A stretch of DNA of 64,000 nt from positions 198,457 through 262,456 of the forward strand of contig NZ_SDJP01000002.1 in assembly GCF_004114995.1 (NCBI RefSeq), in the 5' to 3' direction. Under the pieces are notes generated by a model, which was not told the origin of the DNA, did no database searches, and saw nothing but the letters and a program-made list of their open reading frames with translations. Positions within the stretch are counted from its first letter, which is position 1. Each line of letters opens with the position of its first letter. The DNA comes from Halorubrum amylolyticum. GTDB lineage: Archaea; Halobacteriota; Halobacteria; Halobacteriales; Haloferacaceae. The position numbers and the translations under genes were made by a program. This document shows, in pieces, positions 1 to 8,000 of this stretch.

Positions 1-20
1 TGGTTGTCGGTGACGCTACG

Positions 21-57
21 GCGAACAGCCCCAAAGCCCCAGCCGCTCGCTTATAAG
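21..57 (-). repeat. Minimal remnant of the dispersed hairpin element
   Basis: Read on the minus strand this is a TTATAA-like box followed almost at once by GAGCGGCTGGGGCTTTGG. That 3' block recurs at 74-138, five times at 6117-6352 and at 26556-26580. The whole hairpin-bearing interior of the full element (6333-6600) is missing. It looks like a deletion derivative or a shed 3' block. Confidence 0.6.
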
Positions 58-73
58 CGGGTAACTGTCGATC

Positions 74-138
74 GACGGTGAACACCGCCAAAGCCCCAGT
101 CGCGAGGAGGCGCGCGCCACCGCAGATCGGTTTATAAA
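74..138 (-). repeat. Compact copy of the dispersed hairpin element
   Basis: On the minus strand it starts with TTTATAAA (131-138), continues with the 5' block CTGCGGTGGCGCG, and then joins directly to the 3' block CTGGGGCTTTGGCGGTG. The roughly 200-bp interior of the full copy at 6333-6600 is absent, so both ends are kept and the middle is deleted. The TTTATAAA box faces away from the membrane-protein gene that starts at 210. Confidence 0.7.
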
Positions 139-209
139 GAGCCGTAGTTACCCAGTCTTGAACCGATCGATGGACAAGACACTTGTCGGATCTCGCGAAT
201 CTTCCGCGT

Positions 210-962
210 ATGCCCTCCCCGCTCGCTCCGCTCTCCAGACTCGTCGGTAGCCTCCTCGATCGCTCGCGCGCCGCATTCCGCCGACTCAAGCCGGGCGGCG
301 GGGGTATCGCGGTCGGCGTCGTCGTGGTCGTCACCTTCGCGACGGCCCTGGGAATTTTCGGACTCGGAGCCGCCTTCGACGCGACGATCGACCGCGAGGT
401 GACGGTCGACAACCCCGACCGCCCGCCGGAGTCGACCTGCGAGGCGTTCGGGGATGACGACGACAACTCGGTCTTCGCCGAGCAGTGCGACCGACCCGAG
501 CGGATCGACGTGGACGTGGGCGAGGAGCTACGGAGCGCGACGGGCGACTACGTCGGCTACGCGCTGATCGGGGTGCCGATCTGGTGGGTCGTGTTCGCGC
601 TCGCACTCCACGGCGGGGCGCGCCTCGCGGGCGGCGCCGGCTCCCTCGGAGACTCGTTCGCGGTCGCGGCGTGGGCGCTCGCCGCGGAGCTGGCTCGGCT
701 GGCCGCCGGGCTCGCGGCGATCTGGTACGCGCTCGCGTCGACGGAGGTTGGGGGGACCACGATGGAGGCGGTCTCGAGGGAGATCGTCGCCGCGATATCG
801 GCGATGCAAGGACCGCTTCTGGCCGCCTCCGCGGTCGTGATCGCGGTCCAGTGGGTCGTGGTCGTCGGCGGACTGGAGGCGTATCACGACCTCGATCGAG
901 GGGTCGCCGGCGCGGTCGCCGGCGGCTTCGCGGCGCTCGGGCTCCTGATCGCGGCGGTGTGA
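210..962 (+). CDS. Yip1-like multi-pass membrane protein
   Basis: This is a predicted 250-residue integral membrane protein. About five hydrophobic segments are visible, near residues 33-55, 112-135, 145-170, 195-220 and 225-248. An acidic, presumably extracytoplasmic loop with two Cys lies near residues 75-95. The second half, with an aromatic PIWWVVFALALHGGARL segment and a following S-x-x-D stretch, resembles the Yip1 domain proteins common in haloarchaea; this is pattern recognition, not a search. The reading frame also opens at a TTG at 183, but the ATG at 210 is preferred. The gene stands alone, 88 bp before dcd. Its physiological role is unknown. Confidence 0.7.
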   Translation: MPSPLAPLSRLVGSLLDRSRAAFRRLKPGGGGIAVGVVVVVTFATALGIFGLGAAFDATIDREVTVDNPDRPPESTCEAFGDDDDNSVFAEQCDRPERIDVDVGEELRSATGDYVGYALIGVPIWWVVFALALHGGARLAGGAGSLGDSFAVAAWALAAELARLAAGLAAIWYALASTEVGGTTMEAVSREIVAAISAMQGPLLAASAVVIAVQWVVVVGGLEAYHDLDRGVAGAVAGGFAALGLLIAAV

Positions 963-1019
963 TGCGCGCTCCGGTAACCGGCGGCGACCCGGCTCCGCGG
1001 GCGTCCGCGGATTCGGGAG

Positions 1020-1026
1020 TTTTTAA
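1020..1026 (+). promoter_or_regulatory. TATA-like box for dcd
   Basis: TTTTTAA lies 25-31 nt upstream of the dcd ATG at 1051. This is the usual spacing for a leaderless haloarchaeal transcript. Confidence 0.55.
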
Positions 1027-1050
1027 CCCGGTCGGAGCCCCTCTCCCGAC

Positions 1051-1683
1051 ATGATCCTGTCGGACGCGGACATCCTCGACCGCCTCGCGGACGGGGACTT
1101 GGTGGTCGAGCCGCTCGACGACGTCGACCAGCAGGTCCAGCCCGCGAGCGTCGACCTGCGGCTCGGCGAGCGCTTCCTGGAGTTCCAGCGCACGAACATC
1201 CCCTGTATCCACCCGACCGAGGCCGACGAAGTCGGCGAGTACGTCACGGAGACGCGGGTGCCAGAGGGCGAGGAGTTCATCCTCCACCCGGGCGACTTCG
1301 TGCTCGGGACGACGACGGAGCGCGTCGAGATCCCGCCGGACCTGCTCGCGACCGTGCAGGGGCGGTCGTCGCTCGGGCGACTCGCGATCGTCATCCACGC
1401 CACCGCGGGGATCGTCGATCCGGGGTACAAGGGCCAGATCACCCTCGAACTGTCGAACCTCGGCACTGCTCCCGTCGCGCTCACGCCCGGCATGCGCGTC
1501 TCGCAGCTCATCTTCACGGAGCTCAAGTCGCCCGCGAACCGCCCGTACGGCGTCGAGCGCGGGTCGAAGTATCAGGACCAAGACGGCCCGCAGGCCTCCC
1601 GGATCGGCGCCGATCCGGAGTTCGATAGCGACGAGAGCGAAGAGGAGAGCGACGAAGCTGAGGCGAGGGGGGACCACAGATGA
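1051..1683 (+). CDS. dcd: dCTP deaminase
   Basis: Deaminates dCTP to dUTP, supplying dUMP for thymidylate synthesis. The 210-residue protein has the family core [17 protein letters not shown] followed by [13 protein letters not shown], where the Glu of TLEL matches the catalytic Glu and the GRSS loop contacts phosphates. The trimer-forming beta-sandwich length is typical, with an added acidic C-terminal tail (about residues 185-210, Glu/Asp/Ser rich) usual for halophiles. The family includes bifunctional dCTP deaminase/dUTPases, which sequence alone does not exclude. The ATG start lies about 25 nt after a TATA-like box. Its stop overlaps the next start (ATGA at 1680), so it is probably translationally coupled to the HTH-ThiN regulator. 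Confidence 0.93.
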   Translation: MILSDADILDRLADGDLVVEPLDDVDQQVQPASVDLRLGERFLEFQRTNIPCIHPTEADEVGEYVTETRVPEGEEFILHPGDFVLGTTTERVEIPPDLLATVQGRSSLGRLAIVIHATAGIVDPGYKGQITLELSNLGTAPVALTPGMRVSQLIFTELKSPANRPYGVERGSKYQDQDGPQASRIGADPEFDSDESEEESDEAEARGDHR

Positions 1684-2588
1684 AGTTCATCGAGGAGGTC
1701 GTCGTCGACGAGTTCCTCCCGACGGTGCGCTCGATGCTGGCGGAGGACCTCCGCGAGCGCGGCTTCACCCAGCGCGAGGTGGCCGACGCGCTCGGCATCT
1801 CGCAGTCGGCCGTCTCGAAGTACGCCCACGGCGACGTGGCCCGCCACGACCGGATCGTCGCCGACGAGCGCGTCCGCGAACTTGTGGAGCGCGTGGGCGA
1901 GGGGCTCGCGGCGGGCGAGATGACTCCGGTCGCGGCGCTCGTCGAGATCGAGGTGCTGATCCGCCGGTTAGAGGAGGGTGACCTCCTCGCGGACCTCCAC
2001 GAGGAGGCGATGCCCGCGCTCGCCGACACCGAGGTGGAGTTCTCCGTCCACGACCCGGACAGCGGGCTCCGCGAGCGCGAGCGCGTGCTCTCGTCGGTCC
2101 GGCGCGGGCTCCGGACCCTGACGAACGCCTCCGGCTTCGCCGGGCTGATCCCGAACGTCGGCGCCAACGTCGCGGAGTGCATCGACGGCGCGCAGACGAT
2201 CGACGACGTTGCGGCCGTGCCCGGCCGGCTCGTCGACGTGAAGGGGCAGGCGATGGTGCCGGGCGAGCCCGAGTTCGGCGTGAGCGAGCACGTCGCGACG
2301 GTCCTCCTCGCCGCGCGCGAGGCGGGCGCCACCGCCCGCGGCGCGGTGAACGTGCGGTACGCCCCCGAGACCGTCGAGGCGCTCGCCGCCGAGCACCCGA
2401 CCGTGGAGTTCGACCCCGAGCGGCCGACCGGCGAGGCGGTCGCCGACGCGGTCGCGGGCGCCGACATACCGGAGGCCCGCGACGCCCTCGTCCTCTATCA
2501 GACCGGCGCGGTCGGCGTCGAGCCGATCGTCTACGTGCTCGCGCCGACCGCGGCGGACGCGGCCCAAGTCGTCCGCGGGCTGATCTGA
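1680..2588 (+). CDS. HTH-ThiN fusion regulator (ThiR-like)
   Basis: This 302-residue protein has an N-terminal helix-turn-helix (about residues 26-50, [20 protein letters not shown]) joined to a C-terminal ThiN-type domain (about 125-300, with the [20 protein letters not shown] core). ThiN domains are thiamine-phosphate synthases in other fusions. HTH-ThiN proteins in archaea have been proposed to be thiamine-sensing repressors (ThiR), the ThiN part acting as ligand sensor. That fits here, because thi4 lies in the same window with an inverted repeat in its promoter. The gene overlaps dcd by 4 nt and must share its transcript. The regulator role is inferred, and residual ThiN enzymatic activity cannot be excluded. 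Confidence 0.8.
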   Translation: MKFIEEVVVDEFLPTVRSMLAEDLRERGFTQREVADALGISQSAVSKYAHGDVARHDRIVADERVRELVERVGEGLAAGEMTPVAALVEIEVLIRRLEEGDLLADLHEEAMPALADTEVEFSVHDPDSGLRERERVLSSVRRGLRTLTNASGFAGLIPNVGANVAECIDGAQTIDDVAAVPGRLVDVKGQAMVPGEPEFGVSEHVATVLLAAREAGATARGAVNVRYAPETVEALAAEHPTVEFDPERPTGEAVADAVAGADIPEARDALVLYQTGAVGVEPIVYVLAPTAADAAQVVRGLI

Positions 2589-2923
2589 GCGCCGGCGCGG
2601 TCGCGTTCCTCTTCCTCCCCTTTCCACCGACGCCGACAGGTTTTAGCGCCGACCGCCCGAATCGACGGACGTGACCCGACGCGGGCGCTTCGGTATGCGG
2701 ATGCGCCTCTCCTAGCGGCGGGCGGACCCGCCGCGTCGCCGGCGGCCGGTAGCGCGGTCGGCGCCGACGCCGCGGCGAACCCCGTCGCCTCCCCGTAGCG
2801 CCCGGTCCGTCTCCCCGGTAGTCGCGTCCCGAGCCGGCGACGCTCGCACTAGCGCCTTCCGGCGACGGCCCCGAACCAGCGGGCTTTAGGCCCGTATCCA
2901 CGACACCTCGATACACACATCAC
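2589..2923. other. Gene-free interval before metG
   Basis: These 335 bp are GC-rich with no convincing ORF or RNA gene. A TTTTAG box at 2640 precedes a 14-codon GTG frame (2671-2715) that has no support. Just before metG a small inverted repeat CGGGC-TTTAG-GCCCG (2880-2894) lies 30-44 nt upstream of the ATG and may be part of the promoter. Confidence 0.5.
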
Positions 2924-5140
2924 ATGAGCCACGACGACTTCCCCACCGACGATCCGGCGGTGGTGACCTGTGGACTGCCGTACGCCAACGGCGACCTCCA
3001 CATCGGCCACCTCCGCACCTACGTCGGCGGCGACGTGTACCGGCGCGCGCTCGAACGACTCGGCCAAGAGACCGCGTTCGTCTCCGGCTCCGACATGCAC
3101 GGCACCCCCGTCGCGGTCAACGCCGAGCAGGAGGGGGTCTCCCCCGAGCGGTTCGCGCTCGACTGGCACGAGCGGTACGCCGCGACGTTTCCGAAGTTCA
3201 ACGTCGAGTTCGACAACTACGGCCACACCCACGACGAGACGAACACGGAGGTGACCCAGCAGCTCGTCCGCGACCTCGACGAGGCGGGCCACCTCTACGA
3301 GAAGGAGATTATGGTCGCGTACGACCCCGTCGACGACCAGTACCTCCCCGACCGCTACGTCGAGGGGACCTGCCCGTACTGCGGGGCGCACGCCCGCGGC
3401 GACGAGTGCGACGAAGGGTGTCAGCGCCACCTCGAACCCGGCGAGGTCGAGGACCCCGAGTCGACGATCACGGGCAACCCCGCGGAGTACCGCGAACGGA
3501 CCCACAAGTTCTTCGAGGTCTCCGCGTTCGCCGAGTACCTCTCCGACTTCCTCGATCGCTTGGAGGGGACCTCGAACGCCCGGAACCAGCCCCGCGAGTG
3601 GATCGAGCAGGGGCTCCAGGACTGGTGTATCACCCGCGACATGGACTGGGGGATCGACTACCCCGGCGGCGAGGCGACGGAGTCGCCTCGGGAAGGCGGT
3701 GAAACCGCCGAACAGGACCTCGTCTTATACGTCTGGGTCGACGCCCCGATCGAGTACATCTCCTCGACGAAGCAGTACTCCGAGGGCGTCGGCGCCGACG
3801 CGTTCGACTGGGAGGCCGCGTGGAAGGAGGGCGCGAGCGACGCCCACCCCGAGGGCGGCGAGATCGTTCACGTGATCGGTCGCGACATCATCCAGCACCA
3901 CACGATCTTCTGGCCCGCGATGCTGGAGGCGACCGGGCACGCCGAGCCGCGCGCGGTGATGGCGAGCGGGTTCGTCACTCTCGGCGGGAAGGGCTTCTCC
4001 ACGAGCCGCGATCGCGCGGTCTGGGCCGACGAGTACCTCGACGAGGGGTTCCACCCGGACCCGCTGCGCTACTACCTCGCGACCAACGGCGGGTTCCAGC
4101 AGGACGTGGACTTCTCGTGGGAGAAGTTCCGCGACCGCGTGAACACCGAGCTGGTGGGCACGGTCGGCAACTTCCTCTACCGCTCCCTGCTGTTCGCCCA
4201 CCGCAACTACGACGACGCCCCCATCGCGGACGCGACGAGCGACGAGGTCGCCGAGCGGATCGACGAGGCGATCGATGCGTTCGCGGCCGCCGTCAACGAC
4301 TACTCCGTGCGCGCGGTCGGCGACGCCGTCACCGACCTCGCGCGGTTCGGCAACGAGTACATCCAGCGCAGCGAGCCGTGGAAGCTCGTCGACGACGAGC
4401 CCGAAAAAGCCGCGCAGGTCATCCACGACTGCGTCGCGATCGCGAAGGCGATCGCGGTCCTGTTCGAGCCGATCGCGCCGGAGAAGGCCGAGCGGCTCTG
4501 GGACCAGCTCGGCGAGGACGGCTCGGTCCACGAGACGACCGTCGAGGCGGCCCGCGAGGGGCCGGCCGGCGACCTCGCGGAGCCGACGGAGCTGTTCGCG
4601 CAGATCGAAGACGAGCGCGTCGCGGCGCTGAACGAGAAGCTCGAAGCGCGCGTCGCCGACGCGGAAGACGACGAAAGCGGCGAAGAAGACGGCGAAAGCG
4701 GCGAAGAAGACGACGAGGCAGACGGGGAGGAGAGCGGTGACGACGGCGGGACGGACGAGAACGACACCGCCGACGAAAGCGGTGACACCGACGACATGCC
4801 CGACATCGAACCCCTCAGCGACGACCGCATCGGCTTCGACGACTTCCAGGAACTGGACATTCGGATCGGCCGGATCGAGGAGGCCGAGGGGATCGAGGGC
4901 GCCGACGACCTCCTGAAGCTCCGCGTCGACCTCGGCGCGGAGACTCGGACGATCGTGGCGGGGCTCAAACAGCTCCACGACGTCGACGACTTGCCCGGCA
5001 CGAAGGTCGCCGTGCTCGCGAACATGGAGAAGGCGGAGCTGTTCGGCGTCGAGTCGAACGGGATGGTGCTGGCCGCCGGCGAGGAGGCCGACCTCCTCAC
5101 CACCCACGAGGACGCCGGACCGGGCACGAAGGTGAAGTGA
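2924..5140 (+). CDS. metG: Methionyl-tRNA synthetase, with fused C-terminal tRNA-binding domain
   Basis: Charges initiator and elongator tRNA-Met. The 738-residue protein has HIGH at residues 26-29, a Cys4 zinc knuckle (Cys150, 153, 162, 166) and a diverged KMSKS region GFSTSRD near 357-363. A long acidic linker (about 565-630) leads to an EMAP-II/Arc1p-like OB-fold (about 640-738, ending near TKVK). In many archaea that OB domain is a separate protein; here it is fused. Residues 250-262 are encoded by two consecutive GC hairpins (3671-3689 and 3695-3709) that look like an in-frame insertion between the DWGIDYPGG and LVLYVWVDAP blocks. The ATG at 2924 puts the canonical N-terminus directly at VVTCGLPYANGDLHIGH. 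Confidence 0.95.
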   Translation: MSHDDFPTDDPAVVTCGLPYANGDLHIGHLRTYVGGDVYRRALERLGQETAFVSGSDMHGTPVAVNAEQEGVSPERFALDWHERYAATFPKFNVEFDNYGHTHDETNTEVTQQLVRDLDEAGHLYEKEIMVAYDPVDDQYLPDRYVEGTCPYCGAHARGDECDEGCQRHLEPGEVEDPESTITGNPAEYRERTHKFFEVSAFAEYLSDFLDRLEGTSNARNQPREWIEQGLQDWCITRDMDWGIDYPGGEATESPREGGETAEQDLVLYVWVDAPIEYISSTKQYSEGVGADAFDWEAAWKEGASDAHPEGGEIVHVIGRDIIQHHTIFWPAMLEATGHAEPRAVMASGFVTLGGKGFSTSRDRAVWADEYLDEGFHPDPLRYYLATNGGFQQDVDFSWEKFRDRVNTELVGTVGNFLYRSLLFAHRNYDDAPIADATSDEVAERIDEAIDAFAAAVNDYSVRAVGDAVTDLARFGNEYIQRSEPWKLVDDEPEKAAQVIHDCVAIAKAIAVLFEPIAPEKAERLWDQLGEDGSVHETTVEAAREGPAGDLAEPTELFAQIEDERVAALNEKLEARVADAEDDESGEEDGESGEEDDEADGEESGDDGGTDENDTADESGDTDDMPDIEPLSDDRIGFDDFQELDIRIGRIEEAEGIEGADDLLKLRVDLGAETRTIVAGLKQLHDVDDLPGTKVAVLANMEKAELFGVESNGMVLAAGEEADLLTTHEDAGPGTKVK
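3671..3709 (+). repeat. Double hairpin inside metG
   Basis: Two adjacent perfect inverted repeats lie in the reading frame. The first is GAGGCGA-CGGAG-TCGCCTC (3671-3689) and the second GGCGGT-GAA-ACCGCC (3695-3709). They encode the Glu/Thr/Gly-rich insert around residues 250-262. The CGGAG loop and the xAA triloop recur in the dnaK insert (60482-60519) and in the dispersed element. Confidence 0.75.
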
Positions 5141-5190
5141 GGCGGAGCCGACTCAGTCAGGGCTGACGTGAGAGGTGATCGCGGCGCCGA

Positions 5191-5550
5191 TCAGGCGGGG
5201 TCGGTCTGACGGTCCGCCTGTGCGGCGAGAATCAGGAATGCGATCGTACCGAGAAAGAGGACCACGAACGGGAGCGACGAGGCGCCCGGACTCCCGGAGT
5301 AGGCCCAGACCGCCACCGGGCTGACGCTGAGCCCGAACATCCCGAGCGCGTAGCCGACCCTGTCCGATCGATCGGTGAACTCGAAGGCGCTCCCGAGCAG
5401 CGCCGCGTCGAACGCGAGGTAGAAGTAGCTCGCGGCGGCGTACACCGTCGCTACCGCCGTCGCGACGAACGGATCAGAAGCGAGGAGCACGTAGACGCCG
5501 ACCGCGACCGAGAGCCCGCAGACCGCGGCCAGCGGGAGGTCCGTTTGCAT
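5191..5550 (-). CDS. Small membrane protein, unknown function
   Basis: This 119-residue protein consists almost entirely of four hydrophobic segments (about residues 5-23, 28-50, 65-85 and 92-110), with a short polar loop (FTDRSDRVG) in the middle and a polar C-terminus. No family motif was recognised. It lies convergent to metG, 50 bp from its stop. The ATG at 5550 is the first start in a frame that spans the whole hydrophobic region. Calling it a gene rests on membrane-like composition and lack of an overlapping better gene. Confidence 0.65.
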   Translation of the reverse strand: MQTDLPLAAVCGLSVAVGVYVLLASDPFVATAVATVYAAASYFYLAFDAALLGSAFEFTDRSDRVGYALGMFGLSVSPVAVWAYSGSPGASSLPFVVLFLGTIAFLILAAQADRQTDPA

Positions 5551-5601
5551 GGTCTCGGATCGCGGCGTGTCGGCGAAAAACCACGGGTCTGCCCGCCCGC
5601 T

Positions 5602-6027
5602 TCAGGCGTCGAGCACCTCGATCAGGTTCCCCTCCGGGTCCCTGACGAACAGGATCGTCGTCCCGCTTTCCGTCGTGCGCGGCGGGCTCAGTGTCTCCAC
5701 GTCGTCGTCGAGATCGGCGTAGAAGGCCGCCACGTCGTCGACGGAGAGGCCGAGGTGAGTCGCTCCCTGGCGGTTCAGTTCGGGGTCGGCGGCGTCAATC
5801 GACTCGGCGGCGGGGTCGTACGCGACGAGTTCGATGCGGGCGCCGTCCGCGTTGAGGTGCGCGAACTCGGCCGACGCGCCCTCGACGGCGACCGCCTCGG
5901 CGAAGGCATCGCCGCCGACGGTGAACTCCGAGCGGAGGTCGAGGTCGAACGTCTCGGTGTAGAAGTCGACGGCGCGGTCCAGATCGGCGACGGTGATCCC
6001 GACGTGGTGGGCGGTTGGATCGGACAC
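5602..6027 (-). CDS. Glyoxalase/VOC family protein
   Basis: This 141-residue vicinal-oxygen-chelate protein has two beta-alpha-beta-beta-beta modules. The first begins HHVGITVADLDRAVDFYTE near residue 7. The second has THLGLSVDDVAAFYADL and ends VRDPEGNLIEVLD, whose Glu is a typical metal ligand. Relatives include methylmalonyl-CoA epimerases, glyoxalase I and extradiol dioxygenases; the substrate is not predictable. The best start is the GTG at 6027, because VOC homology begins within ten codons. The open frame continues upstream to 6486 through the 54-bp tandem repeat, so automatic annotation may give a spurious 294-residue protein. The dispersed element at 6333-6600 has its TATA-like end pointing towards this gene. 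Confidence 0.85.
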   Translation of the reverse strand: MSDPTAHHVGITVADLDRAVDFYTETFDLDLRSEFTVGGDAFAEAVAVEGASAEFAHLNADGARIELVAYDPAAESIDAADPELNRQGATHLGLSVDDVAAFYADLDDDVETLSPPRTTESGTTILFVRDPEGNLIEVLDA

Positions 6028-6116
6028 GGTCGCTGGATCGGTGGTCGTCGAGAAAACGGTGTCGACCCCCGTACGTGGGAGATTGATAAGTGACTGACGG
6101 CGGCCCGCCGATGACC

Positions 6117-6352
6117 ACCGCCAAAGCCCCAGCCGCTCGGTACTACGCGATCGGTGACACGACGGTGACCACCGCCAAAGCCCCAGCCGCTCGGTACTAC
6201 GCGATCGGTGACACGACGGTGAACACCGCCAAAGCCCCAGCCGCTCGGTACTACGCGATCGGTGACACGACGGTGAACACCGCCAAAGCCCCAGCCGCTC
6301 GGTACTACGCGATCGGTGACACGACGGTGAACACCGCCAAAGCCCCAGCCGC
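6117..6352 (-). repeat. 54-bp tandem array of the dispersed element's 3' block
   Basis: Four complete 54-bp units (6117-6170, 6171-6224, 6225-6278, 6279-6332) are followed by the first 20 bp of a fifth, which merges into the full element at 6333-6600. The units are nearly identical; the first junction has GTGACC where later ones have GTGAAC. Each contains, on the minus strand, GGCTGGGGCTTTGGCGGTG plus a linker. The period is a multiple of three, which creates long artificial ORFs on both strands. There are no unique spacers, so it is not a CRISPR array. Confidence 0.95.
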
Positions 6353-6600
6353 GAGGACTTGCGCGCCTCGCTGCGCTCCTCGCTCAGTCGCTGACGCTCC
6401 TTCGCTGTGGTGCTTGCGTCGTCGTGCTTCGCCCTCGCGACTGCCCCTTTGAGTCCCGCCCGCCCGCACCGCAACCGCAGCCTCACGCCTCCCCAGCCTC
6501 GCGGTTCGCGCTCTCCGAGCGCTCACCGCGTCCCTCGCGCGTGCACCTCGCGCCCTGCGGGCGCTCGGCGGCACGCGCCACCGCAGTATCCGTTTATAAA
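6333..6600 (-). repeat. Full copy of the dispersed hairpin element
   Basis: On the minus strand it runs from TTTATAAA (6593-6600) to the GGCTGGGGCTTTGG block near 6333. In between are conserved stretches (GCGGTGGCGCGTGCCG, GAGGCTGGGGAGG, GGGACTCAAAGGGGCAG, GACGCAAGCAC) separated by hairpins. These include GCGCCC-TGC-GGGCGC (6550-6564, plus strand) and a CGGAG-loop hairpin at 6508-6522. The same order of blocks is found at 25122-25286 plus 26431-26580. It could be a non-coding RNA gene, a non-autonomous mobile element, or both. Confidence 0.75.
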
Positions 6601-6661
6601 TCGTCGCTGTCGCCGGAAACCCGTCGATCGACGACCGGCAGCGTCCGGTCGGTTCCGTCCG

Positions 6662-6668
6662 TTTTTAA
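6662..6668 (+). promoter_or_regulatory. TATA-like box for the MFS gene
   Basis: TTTTTAA lies 25-31 nt upstream of the ATG at 6693, typical of a leaderless haloarchaeal promoter. Confidence 0.55.
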
Positions 6669-6692
6669 GCGTGACCGGGGTACTCACGGGCG

Positions 6693-7937
6693 ATGAATCT
6701 CGGCCGGACCCGAGAGTACGACGTGCTCGTGCTCACGGCCCTGATCTGGTTTCTCGGGAAGTTCGTGCGGTACGCGTTCCCGCCGCTGTTCGAGCCCTTG
6801 CAGGCGAGCTACGGGGTGAGCAACGCCGCCGTCGGCGCCGCGTTCTCGGGCTTCATGGCCGTCTACGCCGCCCTGCAGTTTCCGAGCGGAGCGATCGCGG
6901 ATCGGGTCGGCGCGGTCCGGGTGATCGCGGCGGGCGCGGCCGTGGCGGGCGTCGGTTCCCTCGCGCTGCTTTTCGACACGCCCTTCGCGGTGCTGGCGGG
7001 GGTGATGCTCGTGATCGGTGCGGGGACGGGCGCGCACAAGACGGTCGCGGTGCGGCTCCTCTCGCGGGTGTACCCGGTCCGGACCGGGCGCGCGCTGGGT
7101 GCCCACGACACCGTTGGCGCGCTCGGCGGAGTGGCCGCGCCCGCGGCGGTCACCCTCTTCGTCGCCGCGCCGCCCGCGCTCGCCGCCCTCCTCTCGCGGC
7201 TGCCGGGCGCTGACTGGCGCGGCCTGTTCGTCGTCACGGGCGTCGTCGCGCTCGCGCTCGCGGCGGCCTTCCACCTCCGCGTTCCGGGGCGGCTCCCGGC
7301 CGACGCCGACCGCGGCCCGGAGCGGGAGGGACCGGAACCGGGCGCGCGCGACTACCTCGCGCTGTTCGGCGACCCCCGACTCGCGTCGTTCGTGCTCGTG
7401 ACGGTCCTCTTCTCGTTCGCGTACAACGGGGCCGTCGCCTTCTTCCCGCTGTACCTCTCGGAGGCGGCCGGGCTGTCGACCGCGACCGCGAACCTCCTGT
7501 ACTCGGCGCTGTTCGCGGTCACCTTCGTCCAGCTCGTCTCCGGCGACCTCTCCGACCGCCTCGGCCGCTTCCCCGTGATGGCCGCTGCGCTCGGGCTCGC
7601 GGCCGCGGCCCTCGTCGGCGTCGTCGCGCTCGCAAGCGGGGAAACGGGGGCGGGGGCGGGACCGATCGCCCTCGGCGCCCTCGTCGTCGCGTTCGGCCTC
7701 GGGTCCCACGGGTTCCGCCCCGTTCGGGGCGCGTACCTGATCGAGGCGCTCCCCGACCGGCTCGCCGGCGGCGGGCTCGGCGTCGTCCGCACCCTGCTGA
7801 TGGGCGCCGGCGCGCTCGCCCCCGCGACCGTGGGCGCAGTCGCCGACGCGTCCGGGTTCCGGCCCGCGTTCGGGCTGCTCGCCGGCGCGCTCGCGCTCGG
7901 GGCGATCATCGCGGCGGGGCTGTGGGCGACCGAGTGA
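6693..7937 (+). CDS. Major facilitator superfamily transporter
   Basis: This 414-residue protein has about twelve hydrophobic helices in two halves, split by a charged loop (about residues 200-225, PADADRGPEREGPEP). The loop-2 signature after helix 2 reads GAIADRVGAVRV, and its counterpart in the second half is DLSDRLGRFPVM, both MFS hallmarks. The substrate is not predictable from these motifs. The ATG at 6693 sits 25 nt after a TTTTTAA box and gives a short cytoplasmic N-terminus. It stands alone, between the repeat locus and the convergent ABC operon. The adjacent repeat element is transcribed away from it. Confidence 0.88.
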   Translation: MNLGRTREYDVLVLTALIWFLGKFVRYAFPPLFEPLQASYGVSNAAVGAAFSGFMAVYAALQFPSGAIADRVGAVRVIAAGAAVAGVGSLALLFDTPFAVLAGVMLVIGAGTGAHKTVAVRLLSRVYPVRTGRALGAHDTVGALGGVAAPAAVTLFVAAPPALAALLSRLPGADWRGLFVVTGVVALALAAAFHLRVPGRLPADADRGPEREGPEPGARDYLALFGDPRLASFVLVTVLFSFAYNGAVAFFPLYLSEAAGLSTATANLLYSALFAVTFVQLVSGDLSDRLGRFPVMAAALGLAAAALVGVVALASGETGAGAGPIALGALVVAFGLGSHGFRPVRGAYLIEALPDRLAGGGLGVVRTLLMGAGALAPATVGAVADASGFRPAFGLLAGALALGAIIAAGLWATE

Positions 7938-8000
7938 ACGGCGGACCGCAGAAGGGAGCGGGCCGCACCGCGGGGAAAGACGCCCGCCCGCCTCGCCGTC

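Noticed and set aside
331..1677. Long minus-strand open frame opposite the first gene and dcd
   Set aside because: The translation is Arg/Pro-rich low complexity typical of antisense frames in GC-rich DNA; the plus strand carries clear dCTP deaminase.
2671..2715. 14-codon GTG frame after a TTTTAG box
   Set aside because: It is too short, with no coupling to a downstream gene and no conservation evidence.
3725..5107. 460-codon minus-strand frame opposite metG
   Set aside because: It is a Val/Asp/Arg-rich shadow of metG without family features.
6117..6352. Possible CRISPR array
   Set aside because: Units are contiguous with no unique spacers, and no cas gene is present in the window.
6090..6452. 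Plus-strand repetitive protein (TAKAPAARYYAIGDTTVN units)
   Set aside because: The repeat length divisible by three keeps the frame open; the sequence belongs to the non-coding element family.
6028..6486. N-terminal extension of the VOC protein with 18-residue repeats
   Set aside because: It is merely the 54-bp tandem array and the dispersed element read through an open frame; VOC homology starts at the GTG at 6027.
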